Shown here: piece by piece, positions 6,857-12,442 of the stretch | Numbering within the stretch: the stretch's first letter is position 1 | Layout: each line of letters starts with the position of its first letter | Translations under genes and position numbers: made by a program | NCBI GenBank assembly: GCA_021413595.1 | Contig: JAIOQD010000032.1 | Location: 1 to 12,442, forward strand | Reading direction: 5' to 3' | Origin: Bacteroidota bacterium | GTDB taxonomy: Bacteria > Bacteroidota > Bacteroidia > 2-12-FULL-35-15 | DNA: 12,442 nucleotides | Notes under the pieces: generated by a model | The model's input: only the letters and a program-made list of their open reading frames with translations | The model's database searches: none | Told to the model about the DNA's origin: nothing

Positions 6857-6879
6857 TGGCATTTCTGTGCAAAAAATAA

Positions 6880-7509
6880 TCAAAGATTCCATTTTTTTTC
6901 TTCAAACAAATGCGGATAATGTTTTATCAATTCACTGATAAATAATTGGTAGGGAACATCATCGAAGTTACCGTAATCATGGAGGTATTCCATAAATTGG
7001 TTTCCTTCCGGATTATACGATTGAAATACAGAATCTTGTGTTCCGTCAAATTCTAAGGATTCAACTTTCAATCGTTCGCAAAGTGTTTTATTGAATGCAG
7101 GAGTTGCTTTCACCCATTTTCCTTCTAGAAAAAGTTCAGTAAATCCATGAAAAACAAGAACATTTGTTTTTAAAATTTCCTCCAACTTTCCTGTAGCGAT
7201 ATGATTACGAACTTTAGCGAAGCCCAGGCGGCTTGGTATTCCGGCCACTCTGGCACAAGCCGCAAGCAAACAAGCCTTCTCTACACAGTACCCATAATCT
7301 CTTTTAAGTAATGAACTTGCTTTCATTGCTTCAGGGCTTAAGTCAATATCAAAGGGGTTGTAGTTGAAACCATCTCTAACAGCGTAATAAATTTTTACAG
7401 CCTTCTCGATAGGGTCTGTGGTGTTTCCAATAATTTTTTTGGTAAATTGTATTACCTCTTCAGAGTCGCTGTTGATATACTCTGCCGGTTGAAGATAAAT
7501 TTCGTTCAT
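6880..7509 (-). CDS. transglutaminase-like (papain-fold) domain protein
   Basis: The 209-residue soluble protein has the transglutaminase-like core: KAVKIYYAVRDGFNYNPF (36-53), then DYGYCVEKACLLAACARVAG (71-90) with candidate nucleophile C75, IPSRLGFAKVRNH (91-103), FHGFTELFLEGKWVKATPAF (120-139) with candidate H121. The third acidic residue expected after the Trp of KWVK is not obvious: the sequence reads KATPAFN. As I recall, close relatives share the KATPAFN form, so this may be a family trait. The C-terminal MEYLHDYGNFDDVPY (172-186 region) is also typical of this bacterial subgroup. Members are probably cysteine proteases, amidases or cross-linking enzymes; the substrate is unknown. No signal peptide is seen. 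It lies 117 nt downstream of the acyl-CoA dehydrogenase gene on the same strand, with a repeat cluster between them. The start is the ATG at 7509. Confidence 0.85.
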   Translation of the reverse strand: MNEIYLQPAEYINSDSEEVIQFTKKIIGNTTDPIEKAVKIYYAVRDGFNYNPFDIDLSPEAMKASSLLKRDYGYCVEKACLLAACARVAGIPSRLGFAKVRNHIATGKLEEILKTNVLVFHGFTELFLEGKWVKATPAFNKTLCERLKVESLEFDGTQDSVFQSYNPEGNQFMEYLHDYGNFDDVPYQLFISELIKHYPHLFEEKKWNL

Positions 7510-7514
7510 ATTTT

Positions 7515-7623
7515 AAAATGATTATACTGATTGTTTTTAAAAATGATTACACCGATTGTTTTTGAAAAAATTATACAGATAAAATCGGTGAAATAGCTTC
7601 TCTTATTCTGTGTAATCGTTTTT
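7515..7623. repeat. cluster of direct and inverted ATTACACCGATT-type repeats
   Basis: Two 24-nt direct copies, at 7515-7538 and 7540-7563, share 22 of 24 bases with a 25-nt period (AAAATGATTAyACyGATTGTTTTT). A decayed copy follows (about 7565-7590, ATTATACAGAT then AATCGGTG). An inverted copy, TCTGTGTAATCGTTTTT, lies at 7607-7623, ending just beside the acyl-CoA dehydrogenase stop. AATCGGTG at 7583-7590 is also inverted relative to the first copies. The whole cluster fills the gap between the transglutaminase start and the dehydrogenase stop. It could fold into a long imperfect hairpin and might be a small dispersed element. No promoter could be separated from it. Confidence 0.65.
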
Positions 7624-7626
7624 GAA

Positions 7627-9342
7627 TTAAAATTCCCAAGCAATCAAACCTTTAACTTCATCAGTTGAAAGTGGGATAACACCTGCTAATTCAGAAGGGC
7701 TGTACTTTTCTTTCAGATAATTTAATGCAGGTAATACCCAAGCTTTACTTTCTTCATTAAGATCATCAATGAGTAATGATATCTGATAAAGGGAGGTTAA
7801 TTTTTCAAAAAAGGGTTTTGCTGACGCTTCCATTTTATCTGAAGTAAAGGTTTTTATTTTTTTTGAAAAAAGAATTAATTTATCTAATTCTTCTTTTACC
7901 CATTTACCATAAGCAGTGCTTTTGTCTGCGCTCTTGTTTACTTCATCACATAGAACTTCAAAGCCTTTCGATTTTGACATTGCTCTGAGCATATCCAGAA
8001 CAATGATATTGCCGGAACCTTCCCAGATAGGCAATACCATTATATCACGCATTAGTTTTGGCATTACAGTATCTTCAATATAACCAAGGCCACCCATCAG
8101 CTCCATGCTTTCGCGGTTAATATATACACCTGTTTCTGCCGACCATTTTTTTGTCATCGGGTTTATCAAACGAAGCAATTGTGTTTCTCTTTCATCTCCT
8201 GCATCTGCAAGTTCAAGTGATTTTACGGTTCTCCATACAAGATAAAAGTTAGCAACATGCAGAGATCCAAGTTCAGTGAGTTTAGTTCGAATTAAGGCGT
8301 GCTCAATGGCTGTTTTTCCAAACGTATCCCTAAAGCACAAAAACTGGTAAGCCTCTATCAAAGCTCTGCGCGAACAAGCAAGCGCGGCAATTGAATTATA
8401 AAGTCGTGACAGAGTAACCATTTGCATCATTACTTTAAACCCATCAAATTCGTTGCCTACGAGTTTCCCAACAGTATTGGTAAGCATACATTCTGCACTT
8501 GCCATGGAGCGCACTCCCAGCTTGTCTTTTAATCGGATAACATCCATTGGGTTTTGTTCTCCGGAAGAAAGATTTTTTTCAATTAAAAAGATGGAAAGCC
8601 CCTTTGTTCCCTTAATACTTGAGTCGGTGCGTGCAAGAGCAAAAATAAGATCGGCATTTGCATTGCTGCAAAACCATTTTTCTCCGTTCAAAAAATAATT
8701 TTTTCCTTCTTTATGAGTAGCAACAACTAAGTTGGCTCCTACATCTGAACCACCTGTTTTTTCGGTGAGAAACATAGCTCCGCTATATAGTTCCTCTGCA
8801 TTATCAGTAAAAATATGTGGTAACAACCTTGCTTTATCTTCATCATCACAGAATAGGTCGATAAGCCGTGCAACACCATCGGTCATGCAAAGTGGGCAGA
8901 ACTGGCCGCACTCACTCAAACCATAAATATATCCGGAAGCAAAACCAAGAAGTTGTTTCTCATTGTTAAATTTTTCACGCAAAGAGGGCTCCCATTTTAC
9001 ACGGAACATTTCCGATTTTACAGCTATTTTCATTAGATCCCAATAAGAAGGATGAAAACGTATCTCATTTATGGTTTCACCAAAAGAATTTCTTTTTACA
9101 AGTTCAGGACCAAATTTATCAGCAAGCAGAGAAAGCTCATTCATTTTTCCGGCAGCTTCTCTACCAATGAAATCCAATTTATCTACCATGTAAGCAAATC
9201 CATTGGGGGAACTATTCTTTTTAAAATAATTTCCGAAAATTTTATCGCTGTGAAAAAAATTAGTACTTGCCCTAAAATTTTTATTTAGAACATTGTTTTT
9301 TTCCTGCGGGTACTGAGTGTTTGTGGCTATGTTAGTTTTCAT
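7627..9342 (-). CDS. acyl-CoA dehydrogenase, AidB-like
   Basis: This is a flavoprotein of the acyl-CoA dehydrogenase superfamily (FAD, alpha,beta-desaturation of acyl-CoA). From the ATG at 9342 it has 571 residues, longer than the ~380 of classical members, as in AidB-like forms with an added C-terminal helical part. Motifs seen: GAMFLTEKTGGSDVGANL (188-205), the FAD/substrate signature of the middle domain; YFLNGEKWFCSNANADLIFA (216-235); GTKGLSIFLIEK (245-256); and IWEGSGNIIVLDMLR (439-453), the WEGSGN motif of the AidB type where the catalytic Glu lies (E441). MELMGGLGYIEDT (413-425) is also typical. The open frame extends upstream to a GTG at 9405, but the added 21 residues are not family-like, so the ATG is preferred. 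Substrate unknown; fatty-acid or branched-chain oxidation is likely, a DNA-protective role as in AidB is only possible. Same strand as its neighbours. Confidence 0.92.
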   Translation of the reverse strand: MKTNIATNTQYPQEKNNVLNKNFRASTNFFHSDKIFGNYFKKNSSPNGFAYMVDKLDFIGREAAGKMNELSLLADKFGPELVKRNSFGETINEIRFHPSYWDLMKIAVKSEMFRVKWEPSLREKFNNEKQLLGFASGYIYGLSECGQFCPLCMTDGVARLIDLFCDDEDKARLLPHIFTDNAEELYSGAMFLTEKTGGSDVGANLVVATHKEGKNYFLNGEKWFCSNANADLIFALARTDSSIKGTKGLSIFLIEKNLSSGEQNPMDVIRLKDKLGVRSMASAECMLTNTVGKLVGNEFDGFKVMMQMVTLSRLYNSIAALACSRRALIEAYQFLCFRDTFGKTAIEHALIRTKLTELGSLHVANFYLVWRTVKSLELADAGDERETQLLRLINPMTKKWSAETGVYINRESMELMGGLGYIEDTVMPKLMRDIMVLPIWEGSGNIIVLDMLRAMSKSKGFEVLCDEVNKSADKSTAYGKWVKEELDKLILFSKKIKTFTSDKMEASAKPFFEKLTSLYQISLLIDDLNEESKAWVLPALNYLKEKYSPSELAGVIPLSTDEVKGLIAWEF

Positions 9343-9422
9343 GTTTTGATAAATTATTAATTTGGCAAAGCGATTATATGTTAATTTACTAATACTTAAA
9401 AACACATTATCAAATTGATTTA

Positions 9423-10022
9423 TTAAATTCTTTTTCTTGGAAAATGAAGATGTTTATTTATTACCATTCTGTAGCAAAGTATTTGGTGCAAATTGCCGTA
9501 TTCTGATTTTATTTTTGTTTCTATTTTTTGTATTCCTCTGCTATCAAATCTATCTTGTTGGAGTGCATCTAAAACAAGAAGCTCAAAGGCTGTTGCTATC
9601 ATCCAGTCCACTTCTTGTTTATAGCCGATAGCAGCTATCGCATTTGTTTTTTTTAGAAACAATTGAATGGTTCGTTCAGCAGCATTCAGGGTTTCACAAG
9701 AAGCAAAGTATATAACTTTTCCTTGGGCAGAATTTTCAAGAATCCCTGCCAGATCATTCAGAGAGTATGTGTTATTATGTGTGATATAAATATGTCCCTT
9801 TTTTCCATGAAATGCTAAGTAAAGAATTGGGAATTTAGTAATGATCGCTTTTTGTTTCCATTTTTTTAAAAAGAACTCTAGCTCTTCTTTTGTAGCGCAT
9901 GTGTGATAAATATAATTACAAATGCCACCTTTGTGTAATAACTCAAGAATTGGAAGTACCGTGGATTTGTTTTGAAGATCACGATCCCATAAACCTTCTA
10001 AACAATAAATGCCTTTTTTCAT
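9423..10022 (-). CDS. stand-alone caspase-like protein (clan CD His/Cys dyad), possibly DUF6642
   Basis: The 199-residue protein has no signal peptide or membrane segment. It shows a caspase/CHAT-type pattern: a first region MKKGIYCLEGLW, then ILYLAFHGKKGHIYI (66-80) with candidate catalytic H72 followed by Gly, and KVIYFASCETLN (102-113) with candidate nucleophile C109 after a hydrophobic strand. AIAAIGYKQEVDWMIATAF (128-146) follows, as in caspase-fold proteins where a strand ending in GY precedes the specificity region. I recall similar short Bacteroidota proteins under the name DUF6642, but this is from memory. Prokaryotic caspase-like proteases are often fused to sensor domains; this one is a bare domain. 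A peptidase function is inference. It lies 80 nt upstream of the acyl-CoA dehydrogenase start on the same strand, and no sensor, NACHT or TPR gene is adjacent. The ATG at 10022 is preceded by AAAGGA only 2 nt away. Confidence 0.75.
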   Translation of the reverse strand: MKKGIYCLEGLWDRDLQNKSTVLPILELLHKGGICNYIYHTCATKEELEFFLKKWKQKAIITKFPILYLAFHGKKGHIYITHNNTYSLNDLAGILENSAQGKVIYFASCETLNAAERTIQLFLKKTNAIAAIGYKQEVDWMIATAFELLVLDALQQDRFDSRGIQKIETKIKSEYGNLHQILCYRMVINKHLHFPRKRI

Positions 10023-10182
10023 TTTCCTTTAAATTACACTCGCCTTAGAGGAATACGAATTTACGAATAACCATACCATCAAAAAAAAATAAATGTGAAA
10101 TTAAAAAATAAACACGTATCTTATTGATAATCAAAAGTGTGTGGGCTGTAAAAAATGCAGAAAGAATTATTTTAAACTGTAA

Positions 10183-10215
10183 TTTATTCTTCAAAAGCAC
10201 TATTTTATAGATTTG
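10183..10215 (+). promoter_or_regulatory. possible Bacteroidota-type promoter for the T9SS-tailed gene
   Basis: TAGATTTG at 10208-10215 fits the Bacteroidota -7 consensus TAnnTTTG exactly. A TTTA at 10183-10186, 21 nt upstream, is one base away from the -33 TTTG. If used, transcription would start near 10222 and leave a leader of about 190 nt before the ATG at 10413. A single 8-nt match in AT-rich DNA can occur by chance. Confidence 0.25.
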
Positions 10216-10361
10216 ATTTTTTAAGTTTCTTGAGCGTTTTTCTTTTCTTAATTATTATTCTTAGATTAGTGAACTGAAAAAACTCGATTTAGCAAAAGCA
10301 TTTAAAAAAGCTTTTCATTGTTTTGTAAAATTGGATCATTTTTGTTCAAATAAAAATAAGG

Positions 10362-10396
10362 AGCTGTTCAATACTTAATATGTTTATTCTACAGCT
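10362..10396 (+). repeat. short leader inverted repeat before the T9SS-tailed gene
   Basis: AGCTGT (10362-10367) and ACAGCT (10391-10396) are perfect inverted 6-mers, extendable by two G-U pairs in RNA, around a 23-nt loop. The structure lies 16 nt upstream of the ATG at 10413, so it could occlude or present the start. The stem is short and may be coincidental. Confidence 0.25.
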
Positions 10397-10412
10397 TTAG
10401 ACCCTACTATCA

Positions 10413-12125
10413 ATGAAACTAAGAGCGATTAAAATCTCCCTTCTTTTTATAATATTGACCCTGTGTGTAAAAGCAGGTTTTAGTCAATGGAGCAGCAATC
10501 CTTCTGTTAATACTCCTGTGTGTGTTGATTTGGGAAGACAAATTGATTTAAGGATGGCTGATGATAACAAAGGCGGGGTATTCATAACCTGGAAAGATTA
10601 TAGATCTGGAGGAGGAGTTGGAATGCCCGATATTTATATCCAATATTTGAACGAGGCGGGTTATCCCCAGTGGACAACAAATGGAGTTGCTTTGTGCACA
10701 GATCCTGCCGATCAAAGTACTCCATCAATTGTATCAGATATGGCTGGCGGTGTAATTGTGGCCTGGTCGGATTGGAGGACAGGTATTGAACGTGATCTTT
10801 TTGCGCAGCGAATAGATTCAGCGGGGGTAATTCAGTGGACAATAAATGGTGTAGGTGTTGCCAACAAACCGGAAAGGGAGCATAACGAAAAGATAATAAG
10901 TGACGATGCCGGAGGGGCTATCATTGTGTGGGAACAGCAGGGAGGTAATGGTAACTGGGATCTTTGGGCTCAACGTATTGATCACTCTGGGACTCCCGTT
11001 TGGCCGGTTGGAGGGTTGCCTTTGTGCACTGTAGATGCTAACAGATTGAATCCAAAAGTTCAAAAAGATGGAAAGGGGGGTGCAATCATCACTTGGCAGG
11101 ACTATAGAAATCTTACTGATTACAATGTTTACGCCCAACGAATAAATGCTACAGGCTCATTGCTATGGGGAACAGGAGCGTTGGCAATTTGTTCGGCTCA
11201 GGGAGCACAAATCGATCCTAAAATTGATCCCGATTCCGCTACTGGTGGAGTCTATATTGTTTGGGTAGATAAACGAAATCTCTCCGATTATGATATTTAC
11301 GCACAAAAGGTTGACGAAAACGGAACCATTCTTTGGGCCAATGACGGTGTAGTTGTGTCTAATGCCCTTGGAAACCAAAGTGCTCAGGATATTTTAAGTA
11401 GCGGAAATGCAACCAACGGATTAATTGTAACCTGGAAAGATGCCAGATCGGGAAACTATGATATTTATGCCCAAAAATTAAGCCCTACTGGCGTTCGGCA
11501 ATGGACTAACAATGATGTGCCCATTTGCACATCTATCAACGATCAGTTAAACCCTAATATTTTGCATGATAAAGCGGGTGGAGCTATAATAGTATGGCAG
11601 GATGCCTCGGGAATTGATACAGACATAAAAAGCCAGCGAATAAACGGAAATGGAATTATTCAATGGGCATTAAATGGTGTGATTGTATCCAATGCGGTAG
11701 GCAATCAATCGAGCCCTAAAAATGTTTCTGATGGTAATGGTGGAGCCATTTATGCCTGGCAGGACAGGCGTGACGATGCTAATAATAGTAACGATATTTA
11801 TGCGCACCATCTTTACGCAGACGGATCCATTAATTTGAGTATAAATGAAAAAGTATTCTCATCAACCTTAAGTTCCTTTCCCAACCCCTTTACTGATAAT
11901 TTTACCATTGAAATTGATCTGCAAAAGGAAGAAAAAGTCTCCATTAGATTGCTTGATTTATTCGGACAGGAATTACCTTTAGTGCTTTCATCAGCTTCAA
12001 TTCAATCAAAAGGGATGCATACTTTACAGGTATCTACAGAAAAGGCGGGGCTGCCCAAAGGAATTTATTTTATTAGCGTAAATGGAAATGGCTGGGCTAA
12101 AACCATTAAAGTTATTAAAGCATAG
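10413..12125 (+). CDS. secreted eight-repeat protein with type IX secretion C-terminal domain
   Basis: The 570-residue protein begins with a clear signal peptide (KISLLFIILTLCV hydrophobic core, likely cleavage near AGFSQ, residues 21-25), directing Sec export. Residues about 45-480 hold eight repeats of roughly 54-58 residues, each with a core such as DGKGGAIITWQDYR followed by DIYAQRIN..G..W..NGV. Cores start near residues 54, 112, 167, 222, 278, 335, 389 and 443. The regular spacing suggests a beta-propeller-like fold, perhaps eight-bladed (inference). Residues about 488-570 match the type A sorting domain of the type IX secretion system (TIGR04183 type): SFPNPFTDNFTIEI, VSIRLLDLFGQEL, GLPKGIYFISVNGNG and a C-terminal KTIKVIKA. 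Thus it is exported across the outer membrane and cell-attached or released. No catalytic motif is seen; an adhesin or binding role is possible. ybeY begins 27 nt downstream. Confidence 0.92.
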   Translation: MKLRAIKISLLFIILTLCVKAGFSQWSSNPSVNTPVCVDLGRQIDLRMADDNKGGVFITWKDYRSGGGVGMPDIYIQYLNEAGYPQWTTNGVALCTDPADQSTPSIVSDMAGGVIVAWSDWRTGIERDLFAQRIDSAGVIQWTINGVGVANKPEREHNEKIISDDAGGAIIVWEQQGGNGNWDLWAQRIDHSGTPVWPVGGLPLCTVDANRLNPKVQKDGKGGAIITWQDYRNLTDYNVYAQRINATGSLLWGTGALAICSAQGAQIDPKIDPDSATGGVYIVWVDKRNLSDYDIYAQKVDENGTILWANDGVVVSNALGNQSAQDILSSGNATNGLIVTWKDARSGNYDIYAQKLSPTGVRQWTNNDVPICTSINDQLNPNILHDKAGGAIIVWQDASGIDTDIKSQRINGNGIIQWALNGVIVSNAVGNQSSPKNVSDGNGGAIYAWQDRRDDANNSNDIYAHHLYADGSINLSINEKVFSSTLSSFPNPFTDNFTIEIDLQKEEKVSIRLLDLFGQELPLVLSSASIQSKGMHTLQVSTEKAGLPKGIYFISVNGNGWAKTIKVIKA

Positions 12126-12152
12126 GGATTTTTTAATTTTCTCATTCACATT

Positions 12153-12442
12153 ATGATAAACCTTCAAACGGAAAACGTAAAATTTACTTTAAAAAACAAA
12201 ACACTTCTAAAGCAGTGGATAAAGGAGGTCATTGTAAAAAAGAAACGGAAGACAGGTGAAATAACTTTTGTTTTTTGTAATGACGACTACTTATTGAACA
12301 TCAATAAACAATACCTCAATCACGATACTTTTACGGATATTATCACATTCGATTATTCAAAGGAAGACAACAAACAGCCCATTAGTGGAGATATTTTCAT
12401 TAGCATAGAGCGAGTTAATGAAAACGCCTTAAAGTATTCTAA
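12153..12442 (+). CDS. ybeY: endoribonuclease YbeY, 3' end outside window
   Basis: An ATG at 12153 opens a frame that runs to the window edge (96 full codons). The translation shows the YbeY pattern: an N-terminal MINLQTENVKFTLKNK typical of Bacteroidota forms, ITFVFCNDDYLLNINKQYL (residues about 38-56), then HDTFTDIITFDY and ISGDIFISIERVNENA. YbeY is a zinc-dependent endoribonuclease that acts in 16S rRNA 3'-end maturation and ribosome quality control. The zinc-binding HGxLHLxGxDH-type motif is expected just beyond the window end, so catalytic integrity cannot be checked. It starts 27 nt after the T9SS-tailed gene without a Shine-Dalgarno or a visible terminator between them, so read-through transcription is possible. 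Confidence 0.92.
   Translation, partial: MINLQTENVKFTLKNKTLLKQWIKEVIVKKKRKTGEITFVFCNDDYLLNINKQYLNHDTFTDIITFDYSKEDNKQPISGDIFISIERVNENALKYS

Larger units (their letters stand above)
10023..10412. other. 390-nt divergent intergenic region
   Basis: This AT-rich stretch lies between the divergently transcribed caspase-like gene (minus) and the T9SS-tailed gene (plus), so it should hold promoters for both. The only box resembling the Bacteroidota -7 element (TAnnTTTG) is on the plus strand at 10208-10215. No equivalent was found on the minus strand. Several A- and T-runs are present (for example 10080-10090), but no coding frame of note, tRNA-like fold or long repeat. Confidence 0.6.

Noticed and set aside
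9343..9405. Upstream GTG start adding 21 residues to the acyl-CoA dehydrogenase
   Set aside because: The extension is not family-like and an ATG at 9342 gives a normal N-terminus; non-ATG starts are less likely.

Overview
The window looks like a chromosomal segment from a member of the Bacteroidota. The support is a fused-type aspartokinase/homoserine dehydrogenase (ThrA) layout next to thrB, a secreted repeat protein with a type IX secretion C-terminal sorting domain, WG-repeat and DUF6804-type proteins, AT-rich DNA with few Shine-Dalgarno sequences, and GC-richer palindromic repeats between genes. No rRNA, tRNA, CRISPR array, transposase or integrase gene was seen.

Layout. (1) Positions 1-3231, plus strand, are accessory in character: the 3' part of a WG-repeat protein, a DUF4145 protein with a putative zinc ribbon, a small DUF6804-like membrane protein, and a HEPN/Abi-like protein with an RX4H motif. 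(2) Positions 3264-6745, minus strand, hold the threonine branch: the aspartokinase and homoserine dehydrogenase parts of thrA, then thrB. thrA is broken. About 31 nt are missing at the domain junction, removing the glycine-rich NAD(P)-binding loop of homoserine dehydrogenase and shifting the frame, so two ORFs remain. thrC is not found downstream of thrB, where the accessory genes lie convergently. (3) Positions 6880-10022, minus strand, carry a transglutaminase-like protein, an AidB-like acyl-CoA dehydrogenase and a small stand-alone caspase-like protein with a visible His/Cys pair. (4) Positions 10413-12442, plus strand, carry an exported protein of eight ~55-residue repeats plus a T9SS tail, then the 5' part of ybeY, cut by the window end.

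Three gaps contain palindromic or repeated DNA: a 29-bp near-perfect palindrome between thrB and thrA, a perfect 30-bp inverted repeat with an 8-nt loop upstream of thrA, and a cluster of direct and inverted ATTACACCGATT-type repeats between the transglutaminase and acyl-CoA dehydrogenase genes.

The most checkable observations are the thrA lesion, which predicts loss of homoserine synthesis unless another gene supplies it or the assembly is wrong, the orphan caspase-like gene, and the DUF4145/DUF6804/HEPN-Abi group as a possible defence-type cluster. I do not see clear proof of a new multi-gene system.
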